NCBI GenBank assembly: GCA_012274445.1
Contig: JAAROD010000015.1
Coordinates: forward strand, 3,844,001 to 3,908,000
Direction: 5' to 3'
Source: Sclerotiophoma versabilis
Taxonomy: Eukaryota > Ascomycota > Dothideomycetes > Pleosporales > Didymellaceae
Length of the DNA: 64,000 nt
Part shown: one piece after another, positions 25,901-34,684 of the stretch
Position numbering within the stretch: the stretch's first letter is position 1
Layout of the letters: each line of letters starts with the position of its first letter
Program-made: the position numbers and the translations under genes
The notes under the pieces: model-generated
Seen by the model: only the letters and a program-made list of their open reading frames with translations
Told to the model about the DNA's origin: nothing
The model's database searches: none

Positions 25901-26273
25901 AGTAATACTTAAGAAGGAGTATATATTTAGGATAGAATAAGTGCTCTCTATGCAGGTCTTAAGGCTAACTAATAGTACTTAGAGTTTCTCTACTATGCTT
26001 AAACTTATCTTCTAGCTAATGCGTCTCTTTCTTAAAGAACTGCAATGCTATATACATCTCTTCTAATTCTTCTACCTATTAGTGTTTCTAGGGGTTCTAG
26101 TATCTTTTACAGCTATATTTACGCAGGCAATTAACAGTATCTATACTTACTTTAAGGCTGCTAGCTCTAAGAGATTATATATTATATTAGTAGAGGGGGT
26201 GTCTGCACTTAACTATCTTAGTAGCTACTACTTTACTAGATTCCTAAGATCTCTAATAGGCTTAGTGCTTTAG
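22971..26273 (+). pseudogene. Unrecognised long coding relic F
   Basis: Two stretches in the same reading phase, 22971-23640 and 24759-26273, read as coherent protein with RIP-type stops. They may be parts of one gene of about 1100 codons or two neighbouring genes. The last 63 codons (26082-26273) are open and hydrophobic. The second stretch includes an acidic run near 25200 and several Tyr/Asn-rich segments. I do not recognise either. A 20-bp palindrome lies between the two stretches at 23965. Confidence 0.4.
23965..23984. repeat. 20-bp palindrome
   Basis: GCTTGCCTCTAGGGGCAAGC is a near-perfect palindrome with one mismatch, related to the three CTAG-centred palindromes at 21289-21361. Confidence 0.6.
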
Positions 26274-28360
26274 CTACTAGAAATAATTAAGAGTATTAAA
26301 CAGAGTAGGTAGCTATTTATTAACCTCTATATACTAGACCTACAAGGCACTAGCAACCTTAGCCTAGTATAATAGCCTTAATAGAAGAATAGACAGCTAA
26401 TTATAATATATATAGTATCTATTACTTTCTACTATAGGCTAGAGGTTGCAGCTAGCTATTATAGTAAGGTATAGTTTAATAAGCTTAGTAGGCTTAGAGT
26501 ATAAGAGCTAATAAGTATAGCTAAGTTTCTTAAAGAGGTACTGCAGAAATTATAAAAGCTGTAGATAATTATATTTATTATACACTAGTTCTACTACAGG
26601 TTAAATAAGAGCAGCTAAAGCTATATATTAAGTAACAGCTAAAGAGTGCTATAGTTATTAGAAGACTAGTAAGAATAGGTAAAGCTATAGGCACAGAGTA
26701 AGAACCTCTTCTCTTAGGAGTGCATAGAATCTATATTATAGTTTTTTTAGTTAAGCTGCTAACAGGATATAGAGAGTATAAGTTAGTTATCCCTATCTTT
26801 TTATTATAAGAGATTATACTATAATCTGCTATATTATACAGAACGTAACGCAACTTTATATAAGACCTATACACTAGCTGCATAAAACCTAACTAGTTAG
26901 TAGGTAGATTATTCTGCTTATAGAATGTAACTTAGTTCTCTGTGCTCTAGGCAGCTGTGTAGTATACTAGAGTAAAGGTAATAAGTAAAGACTACTAAAT
27001 TAGCGTAATTACTATAGCTATACTTACCTGTTAGATTAAGTATCTGCTAGGCTTATATTAGTTAAGACTTAGCTACTACAGAGTAATATAACTAGTAGGC
27101 TTAGCTCTGCCTATATTAGTAATAGTAGTAAGACCTAGCAGCCTTAAGTAGGCAGTAATTAAGGCAGAGCACTAAGCTAAGTAGCTATTACTAAGAAAGC
27201 GCGTAATTAACTTTAACTATATAATACTATTTACTGTAATACTATAGCTTATTAAGGACAGATTCTAGCAGTAAGAAAAGGTATTTAAGACAGGTAATTA
27301 GAGTATACTAAAGTACTATTAGATAGCGCAGTAGTGTCTTGCAGAATGCTTAGGTAACCTAGTGTACAATGTTATACTTATATTAGTATTAACTTTAGTG
27401 TTCTTATTAGTAACACCTACTATACTTCTTAAAGCTTAAGAGTTTAGTGTAGAGCTAAAGAAAGACAGCTCTATATTTACAGCTAACTTAGTAATAAGAA
27501 TACTATAGTTCTTTTAGCTAGAGTGTTTTCTATAGAATATAGATAGTAGTATAGTACTTTAGGTATCTAAGATAATAAAGAAGATTAGTAAGCGTTCCTT
27601 TAGAAGATATATTCTTTCTTTTTTTCTAGCGCAGAGTAGCTAACAAGGTATACACTACTATAGAGTATAAAGGAGTAAGTAATTAATTGCTTTAAGAGCT
27701 ATATTAGGTTTAGGTAGCGCAGAGTAATTAGGATAGTCTATAGAATAGTAATCTAGAGCTGCAGAGCTAAGAGGAGCTTTTATATAGACGTTAAGAGCTA
27801 ATAAGCTTATATAATAACATAGTAGAGTTTATTAGATTAGTATTTTGCAGCTATAATAGTATATAGATTAAACGTTATAGCAGTATTATAAAGAAGATGT
27901 AAGATAAGGAGATATAGAAAGTAGATAAGTTTAATAGAAGGTAGGGGTGTAAGAAAGTATAGTAAATAAAGAAAAGATAGGATAAGAGAGAGAGAGGTAA
28001 TAGTTAAAGCTAGAAGGTAAAGTTAGAGGTTATATACTTTTTAATTAGCTAGAACCTTTTTATTAGTATTAAGCAGTTAGTAACCTTATAATAAAAAAGG
28101 TAGAGCCTCTATATATTTTATATTCCGATTATAATAGTAGAAAGAGGTAAATTATAGCTAAATATAATAATATTAAATAGCTATTAAAAGCTAAACATAG
28201 ATTTTAGTATAAAACTATTATTAGAAATAGTTCTAACTCTAACTCTATACTATTGCTAAAACCCTAACTCTAACTCTACTCTATAATAAAGAATAAAAAA
28301 TAGAAGTTTAATAGCTTAAGAAAAGAGCTAGAAAAAAAAGGAAGAGGTAAAGAGAGAACA
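26274..28360. other. RIPped region, coding-like but unassigned
   Basis: Continues the moderate-RIP zone with short coding-like stretches on the + strand that I could not join or name. Around 28230-28290 there are CTAACTCTAACT-type short repeats. Confidence 0.4.
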
Positions 28361-28504
28361 GTGCTCTAAACAACTAAGGTGCTCTAAATAACTAAGGTGC
28401 TCTAAACAACTAAGGTGCTCTAAATAACTAAGGTGCTCTAAATAACTAAGGTGCTCTAAATAACTAAGGTGCTCTAAATAACTAAGGTGCTTTAAATAAC
28501 TAAA
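28361..28504 (+). repeat. 18-bp tandem repeat, 8 units
   Basis: Eight head-to-tail units of GTGCTCTAAATAACTAAG; two units have CAACTAAG instead of TAACTAAG and the last is GTGCTTTAAATAACTAAA. Sequence identity between units is high despite RIP around them. Confidence 0.85.
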
Positions 28505-30260
28505 GTACTTAAGTTAAAAAGTAGGCAGTAGGCTCTTAGGTGTTATAAAGAAGCTAAGCACAGTAGTAAAGAAGAAAGAGGAGAGTAGTAGGCTACTTAG
28601 GTATTATAACCGCTCCTAATAATTATATAAACAAATACACTATATTTATTTACTTTACCTATATAAGTTTCAGCGTAAGTATAGACACTTAACTATATTT
28701 ATTTACTTTTTAAGCATAAATTTATTTACTATTTCTAAAGTTAAATATTACTATAACACTTATAGAATGTATAGAAAGTACGTCCTAATTATATATTAAA
28801 TTTATAGAAGAATTAAGTATATAGTATATAAGTAGAATATAGTAGATATTATTTATAATATTATAGAGTAGTATTAATAAGGTATATAGTATAAGGTTTA
28901 GAGTTAAGCGTAGGTAACATCTACTCTACAGAATAGAATAATTTAAGTAAAGTTAGCTAATATAACTGTAGAGCTAGTATAGGACTCTTTAGTAAAGTAT
29001 AACTTTGCTCTCTAATACTATTATTAATACTATTATTAGTTTTATTATCTTTACTATCTTAAATCTCTTTAATCTTATAGATAGTTACTAGCACCTCTAC
29101 CTTAATACTTAGCGTTTTCTTCTTATTAATAGGCTTACTAGTAATTCCCTCTAGCCCTAACTAGTTCTTAAGTGCCTTACTAGCTGTATAAATATCTAGA
29201 CACTTCTTCTTAAGTAGCTTAATCTAGACATACAGCTAGCCTATATAAAGAGTACATTCTATCTAGTAATTTATAATCTTATTATATAGTATTAGAGTTA
29301 AAATACTCTAGCCTAGCTCCTAACTAATAGAGTACTAGCGCATAGCTTAGCCTAGCTGTTGTCTAAACACCTACTTATTCTTCTTAGTAGTGTTAGAACT
29401 AACTAACTCTACTAGCGTTATAACTACCTCTATATAGATTTATCTCTTTCTATATTAGTTTTATATTCTATTATTACTAGATATAAAATTATTATACTAG
29501 ATCTGCACTATTTTATTAGAGTATACTTAACCTAGAAGAGCTAACGCCTATTAAGACTTAATATAGACAGCTGCTAGCTCTACTTTATAACGTGTGCATA
29601 TATTCTAGGTAAAGTAGAAATCTCTATTAGTATTATTATGCACACTTAGCAGCTGTAAGCGCTTAGCTCTAGTACTAGTCCTGCTCTAGCTGCTAGTAAG
29701 CTTACTGCTACCTCTAAAGAGTAAGCTATATTCTTGCTAAGCCTGTAGGAACTAAGTAGCGTAGTACTAAGAGAACTAGTTTCTAAGCATGCGCGCTTTT
29801 TCTAGAAGAGTGTAGGCTATAAGGTAGAAAGTTTAGGTAGAGCTGTAGAAGTCTGTGTTATTAGAGACCGGCTGCTTAATAATCTAAGTAATAACAGACT
29901 TATTCTTTTATATAATAGAGGTGTAGGCAGCCTACTTTAGAAGAGAAGCCTTATTACTAGGTACTACTAGACTAAGAGTAAGCTACTTCTTTATATGCAA
30001 AGTAGTAAGTGTCCTGCTGTATTTTTACTCTATACAGCAGTTATTATTAGAGATAGTAGTAATGTGCAAAGAGGAGTCTTTTAGCTACTTATCTAGTTTA
30101 CTAGGCTATAACAGCTAAGAGCTAGCTAGATATATCTTATTAGTAGTTATTTAAGCGCGCTTTAGTATAGAGGCTAGCGTAGATAGGTATAGCTACTTCT
30201 TTTATTATAGAAGTAGAGTAGAGGCCTATTATAAAGAGGAAGCAAAGGGCTTCTACATAG
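28505..30260. other. RIPped region with possible minus-strand relic
   Basis: From about 30250 down to 29000 the minus strand gives coding-like segments (Leu/Tyr/Ala-rich with RIP-type stops), unlike the + strand relics to the left. No family recognised. The sequence just left of the intact retrotransposon (up to 30260) belongs to this zone and is not pogo DNA. Confidence 0.35.
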
Positions 30261-30759
30261 TGTTGAAGTTGTACTTTCAAGCAAAGCTCGTAAGCACTAT
30301 TCGTATTGGTTCTCAGGGATGAGCGCTGGTACAGGAAGGTCCGTAAGGGTTGGGGTTATTGCCTAGTGAAACACCGTGGCAATAGAGGGTAACAATGAGT
30401 AGTATAGAGTAGACTATCTAGCTCGAGAGTTGGGGTCGAGATTCCAAAGACAAACTTGATTGACTAAGTTGAACACGAACCATAAGGGTTGTGTTCCTAC
30501 TGACTATATACTTGCTATGGGGTAATGCTCGTTGACGAGCGACTAGGGTCAGTCCAATGAAATACATAGCGTTGCTCGTTGACGAGCGATAACATACGAT
30601 GCTCGTTGACGAGCAAGTCACGTGTGTCATGCTCGTTGACGAGCATGTCACGTGACCGTACAAAGGGAGATCCTTCCTGACTCCGCCCCTGGTTCATGGG
30701 TGAGGGCTGTGGTTGGCTACTTAATCACTGTGCCGCTTCGTCCGCACAGGATCGTAACA
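30261..30759 (-). repeat. 3' LTR (499 bp)
   Basis: On the element strand it begins TGTTACGATCCTGTGCGG and ends GTACAACTTCAACA, with the canonical TG...CA termini. It is preceded on that strand by the polypurine tract. I see no difference from the 5' LTR. Four copies of a 16-bp palindrome and two CACGTG sites lie in U3. Confidence 0.95.
30526..30656. promoter_or_regulatory. U3 palindrome array (3' LTR)
   Basis: Four copies of TGCTCGTTGACGAGC(A/G) at 30526, 30573, 30600 and 30630 (7-bp arms round a 2-bp centre), interleaved with GTCACGTG at 30617 and the perfect palindrome GTCACGTGAC at 30647. They are probably binding sites for dimeric factors. Because they are symmetric they could work in both directions, for the sense promoter and for the antisense ORF that starts at 30862. 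The same array is at 37025-37155 in the 5' LTR. Confidence 0.6.
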
Positions 30760-30777
30760 CTATCCTCCTCCTCCTTT
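30760..30777 (-). promoter_or_regulatory. Polypurine tract (PPT)
   Basis: On the element strand AAAGGAGGAGGAGGATAG lies directly against the TG of the 3' LTR. This is the expected primer site for plus-strand DNA synthesis. On the opposite strand it is a CT-rich tract about 85 bp upstream of the antisense ORF, the kind of sequence often found near transcription starts in filamentous fungi (inference). Confidence 0.85.
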
Positions 30778-30861
30778 GGGTTTGTCCTCAAACCACGTGA
30801 CTGGAATCCGGGCTTACATAAAACCGAGCTTGTCCCCGCATCTGGTGACCGGTATGTCGAG

Positions 30862-31362
30862 ATGTCTTCTCACACCCGCAACCTTCGACTTGGTCTAGAA
30901 ATTCGTCGAGCTAATACTCCCGCCGAAGTCCCCTGCAACCGTTGTTTCTTCGAAGGCCACGAGTGCTACATCATGCCGAACGCTACAAAGCGTCTGAAGT
31001 GTGCTGAGTGCACAAAGGCTGGGAAGCCTTGTGTCAACATGTCGTGGGAGTCGCTGGATCGTACTCGCGAAGAGTATGAAAAGAAGGTGGAAGAAGATGA
31101 AACCTTGTTGGCAACCGTTATTGCGCGGTTGTTGCGAAATAAGAAGATTCTGAAACAAGCTGAGAATCGCGCGCGGCAAAAGGCGCTGTGTATGGCGAAT
31201 GAAATGGCCGAATCGGGAGAACTGGATTTTGCCGAGGAGATGGATTGTCCGGCGGCGTCGATAGGCATGTGTGCCTCGCCTGCGACCTGGGCTGCTCTCG
31301 GGCTTATCGAGGAGTCTGTTGCGAACCATGGTACTTCTGTACCAATTGGTGGCAGTTCGTGA
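30862..31362 (+). CDS. Antisense Zn2Cys6-pattern/coiled-coil ORF of the chromovirus
   Basis: This is a 166-residue protein encoded on the strand opposite gag-pol, between the 3' LTR and the end of pol. The frame is also open upstream into the LTR (to 30652), but I chose the ATG at 30862 because it is outside the LTR and the RIPped copy at 57251-57751 aligns from there with exactly 501 bp. Cysteines at residues 25, 28, 35, 47, 50 and 57 fit C-x2-C-x6-C-x11-C-x2-C-x6-C, the spacing of the fungal Zn(II)2Cys6 cluster. The basic residues usual between the second and third Cys are missing (FFEGHE instead). Residues about 66-115 are highly charged and predicted helical/coiled-coil. The last 59 bp overlap pol tail-to-tail. 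A role in regulating the element or host chromatin is inference; it could also bind nucleic acid as an accessory factor. Confidence 0.75.
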   Translation: MSSHTRNLRLGLEIRRANTPAEVPCNRCFFEGHECYIMPNATKRLKCAECTKAGKPCVNMSWESLDRTREEYEKKVEEDETLLATVIARLLRNKKILKQAENRARQKALCMANEMAESGELDFAEEMDCPAASIGMCASPATWAALGLIEESVANHGTSVPIGGSS

Positions 31363-34300
31363 GGTGCGTTGGAGGTTCCCATGTGTTTTCTGATTCCGGG
31401 TAACCTAACCATTTGACTAGGTATCGAATACCCTTCTTGGTTCTCCGATGTGTTACTATTTTTTCGACTTCCCATTCATCGTTGCCGTCGGCTTGGTAGT
31501 GGAAGTCTTTCTGGATTGGCGTTCTTGGGTCGGCAGGTTCCAACAGCGAGATGTGGAACACTGGATGGATCTTTGCATCCTTGGGTAGCTCAAGTCGATA
31601 GTTGACTGGGCTGATTTGCTTAGAAATGAAAAATGGTCCGACCTTGACCTTGTCCAGCTTTTTCGTTGCTCTTCGTGTTCTGAGATTTTTTGTGAGGAGA
31701 TAGACTTTATCCCCCTCCTTTAGCTGAGGTGCTATTTTTCGTTTCTGATTGACATATGAAATGGCTCGTCCCTGAGCTCGTGCGATGTTTTCGAGTGATT
31801 TCCGGTGTACTTCCTTCAGTCTAACTGCTGAGGCTATTGCTGATTCCGTCTGAATAGGGCAATCGTGAGATCGAGTAAAGAGATTTGGGTGTCTCCCGTG
31901 GTTCGCGAAGAACGGCGTCGTGCCCGTTGCTTCCGATAACTTGTTGTTGTATGCAATCTGTGCCATGGGTAATAGCGAAACCCAGTTGTCTTGTTCCTGG
32001 TTGCTGTAGATCCGAAGGTATGTTTCCATGGTCTGATTCGTTCTTTCTGTCTGTCCATCCGTCTGCGGATGATAGGCTGTAGATAGCTTTTTCTTGGTAC
32101 CCAATGCGGCAAGCATCGTGGTCCAATAGTTTGACGTGAAAAGCTTATCTCTGTCGCTGATGATTGACTCGGGCATTCCGTGGTAGCGAATGATCCGATC
32201 GATGAATACCGTAGCTAGCTGTTGCGCAGTGTAGCTGTGTCTGAATGGTATCATTTCAGCGTACTTGGTGAATCTATCTACTACGACGAAGATTGAGTCG
32301 TAGGTGTATCCTGTGACAGGGTCCTTGGAGGGTGGTAGCTGTGTGACGAAATCCATTGTGATGTTCGTCCATGGTGCCGTTGGTGGTTCCATTGCTTGTG
32401 CTTCCCCATACTTGGCGTGTGTGCTATGTTTGTTCTGTTGGCACTGCACGCAGTTCCTGATGAACTTGGTGACCTTGTCCTTCATGTTGGAAAACTCATA
32501 GTGTCGCTTGATGAGTTCCATGGTGCGAGTAATACCAGGGTGTCCGTGTAGCGCATCGTCATGATGTCTTGAGATAACTTCCTCCTGAAGTTCTTCTGGT
32601 ACTTGCTCCGGGATGCGTTGTTCCTGCTGAACTTGCATCACTAAATTGAGCTGCTGAGATGGTCCCAATGTCCCGTCCTTGTTAACCCCGAGAATGGCGA
32701 ACTTGTTGATTGTTTTTTCGCCTGCGAGATCGTGGCGTCGGCTGAGCGCGTCTGCTCTACCGTTTTCTTTTCCTGGCGTATACAGGATCTTGAACTTGTA
32801 CTGACCAAGCATTTCTGACCAGCGCACTTGTCGTCGGTTCAGAACCTTAGTAGTGGTGAAGTGTACCAAGTTCTTGTGATCTGTGTAGATGGTGAGTTCT
32901 GAGCAGCTTTCTGCGTATACTCTCCAATGCTGTAGTGCATCGACAATGGCCATGAGCTCTTTGTCGTGTACGTCATATCGTTCTTCCGGTGCCGTGAACT
33001 TCCTTGAGTGGTAGGCAATCGGGTGCCATTGACCGTCTCGTTCTTGAGTAATGCATGCTCCTAATGCTAAATCCGAGGCATCCGTTTCAAGGCGTGCGGG
33101 TTCGCCGCTCCTGAATGCGATTAGTGTGGGGGGCTCTACGCATGCTTGCTTGAGCGCTTGGAAAGCGTCCTCTTGCGCTTGTTCCCACTTGAAGGGTGTA
33201 TCCTTCCGCGTAAGTCTCGTGAGCGGTAAGGCCTTCATGGAGTAGTCCTTGATAAAGCGTCGGTTGAAGTTGACGAACCCAAGGAATTCTTGAATTCCCT
33301 TGACTGTAGTGGGTGTCGGCCAATCCTTTACAACCTGGATTTTCTTTTCGCTCATCTTGACTCCATATCTTCCTACGACATAGCCAAGGAACTCCACTTC
33401 TTCCTTGTGCCATTCGCACTTTTCTGGCTTTAGCCTAAGGTCTGCGGTTGCTAAGCATTCTAACACTTGTCGCACATGGACCTTGTGTTCTTCTAGTGTC
33501 TTGCTGTACACTAGGATGTCATCGAGATATGCTACCACTGTAATGTCCAGGTGTGCTCGCAGCACATTGTTGATTAGTGCCTGACATACTGCTGGTGCAT
33601 TGGTTAGCCCAAATGGCATGACCGTATACTCGTAGTGACCATAACGGGTTCTAAACGCCGTCTTCCATTCTTCGCCTTTCTTCATGCGTATGAGGTTGTA
33701 CGCTCCGCGTAAGTCGAGTGCGGTGAAGAACTTCGCTCCTGATAGCCGGTCCTGTAACTCGGATATGTTGGGTAGCGGATAACGATTCTTGATGGTGATA
33801 TCGTTCAACTTCCGGTAGTCGACGCAAAGCCTCAGCTTGCCGTCTTTCTTTGGTACGAATAGAATGGGGAATCCCGCCGGGGATTCGGATTTCCTAATGA
33901 ATCCTTTCGCGAGGTTCTCCTTGATGTACTCGCGTAGTATCTCGAGCTCCTTCTCGGATAACTGGTATATGGGCCCGAAGGGTGGTTCTTTCCCTTCCTC
34001 GAGTTTAATCTCACAATCCCAAGGTTGATGCTTGGGTAGCGCTTTTGCGGATAACTCTTCTTCAAACATCCAGGCGTACTGTCTATACACATCTGGTATG
34101 CCAGGAGGTGCACTCTTGTTCTCCTTAACCGTCGTGGAGGGGCTTTCTTTGTCCACACGGTCGACCGCTCTATCTTGGCGCGTCTTATGTGTCGAAGAGA
34201 CGTTGTTAATCTCCTTCTCATCCACCAGTCGCGGCGCGCGCTGCGTGGGCTTCGATGCATTGGTGCCGCATTTGCATCGTCTCAACGAAAGTCTTTCCCA

Positions 34301-34684
34301 TGTCCAGTCTATCTCTGGATTGTGCTTCCGTAACCAGGGAAGTCCTAGTATGACGTCGTGCGTGGCCTTTGCGAAGACGTCTAGGGTTAGTTCCTCGTGG
34401 TGTCCCTGTATCTCTAGAGGGGCCGCTATCACTTCGTACATGATATACGGCTCTTCCGGCATTGATTCTCCGTTGGCTACTCGGAGCGAATAGGCGTGTT
34501 CCTTTGTGCGTGGTACGAGACCTGCTCGGTACATTGCTGTCTGGGATATGTAGTTCGCCTGTGCTCCCGAGTCCAAGAGTGCCGATAATACTACTCCATT
34601 TAACTTGATGGGCAGTCTGATGAGCGAGCCGTCCCCGATAGCGTTAAGGGATCGCTCGGCGGAACACTCTTTTGGCGCTTGCCT
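31304..34684 (-). CDS. Pol: protease, RT, RNase H, integrase, chromodomain
   Basis: Translated in the -1 frame after the UUUUUUA site, giving about 1126 Pol residues as part of a Gag-Pol fusion of about 1.8k residues. It has no ATG of its own. Numbering from the Asp of the protease motif as residue 2: aspartic protease DSGA (2-5) and ILGLP (76-80); reverse transcriptase about 220-400 with YLDD at 350-353; RNase H with TDAS (498-501), DKEL and YTDH; integrase zinc finger H-x4-H (672, 677) and C-x2-C (709, 712); catalytic D742, D808 and E844 (35 residues between the last two); a GPF-type motif near 981; a chromodomain at about 1034-1085 (EWEVEKI...YLVKWLGYP...TWEP). All key residues are present and there are no stops, so it could be active. 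The C-terminus overlaps the antisense ORF by 59 bp. Confidence 0.95.
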   Translation of the reverse strand, partial: RQAPKECSAERSLNAIGDGSLIRLPIKLNGVVLSALLDSGAQANYISQTAMYRAGLVPRTKEHAYSLRVANGESMPEEPYIMYEVIAAPLEIQGHHEELTLDVFAKATHDVILGLPWLRKHNPEIDWTWERLSLRRCKCGTNASKPTQRAPRLVDEKEINNVSSTHKTRQDRAVDRVDKESPSTTVKENKSAPPGIPDVYRQYAWMFEEELSAKALPKHQPWDCEIKLEEGKEPPFGPIYQLSEKELEILREYIKENLAKGFIRKSESPAGFPILFVPKKDGKLRLCVDYRKLNDITIKNRYPLPNISELQDRLSGAKFFTALDLRGAYNLIRMKKGEEWKTAFRTRYGHYEYTVMPFGLTNAPAVCQALINNVLRAHLDITVVAYLDDILVYSKTLEEHKVHVRQVLECLATADLRLKPEKCEWHKEEVEFLGYVVGRYGVKMSEKKIQVVKDWPTPTTVKGIQEFLGFVNFNRRFIKDYSMKALPLTRLTRKDTPFKWEQAQEDAFQALKQACVEPPTLIAFRSGEPARLETDASDLALGACITQERDGQWHPIAYHSRKFTAPEERYDVHDKELMAIVDALQHWRVYAESCSELTIYTDHKNLVHFTTTKVLNRRQVRWSEMLGQYKFKILYTPGKENGRADALSRRHDLAGEKTINKFAILGVNKDGTLGPSQQLNLVMQVQQEQRIPEQVPEELQEEVISRHHDDALHGHPGITRTMELIKRHYEFSNMKDKVTKFIRNCVQCQQNKHSTHAKYGEAQAMEPPTAPWTNITMDFVTQLPPSKDPVTGYTYDSIFVVVDRFTKYAEMIPFRHSYTAQQLATVFIDRIIRYHGMPESIISDRDKLFTSNYWTTMLAALGTKKKLSTAYHPQTDGQTERTNQTMETYLRIYSNQEQDNWVSLLPMAQIAYNNKLSEATGTTPFFANHGRHPNLFTRSHDCPIQTESAIASAVRLKEVHRKSLENIARAQGRAISYVNQKRKIAPQLKEGDKVYLLTKNLRTRRATKKLDKVKVGPFFISKQISPVNYRLELPKDAKIHPVFHISLLEPADPRTPIQKDFHYQADGNDEWEVEKIVTHRRTKKGIRYLVKWLGYPESENTWEPPTHLTNCHQLVQKYHGSQQTPR

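Noticed and set aside
28230..28290. Interstitial telomere repeat
   Set aside because: CCCTAACTCTAACTC resembles degraded CCCTAA units, but only two or three imperfect units are present.
28361..28504. CRISPR array
   Set aside because: Units are directly adjacent with no spacers and the DNA is eukaryotic; it is a minisatellite.
30418..30697. Short minus-strand frames inside the LTR (repeated at 36917-37196)
   Set aside because: They lie wholly in LTR control DNA, overlap each other and the palindrome array, and have no protein features.
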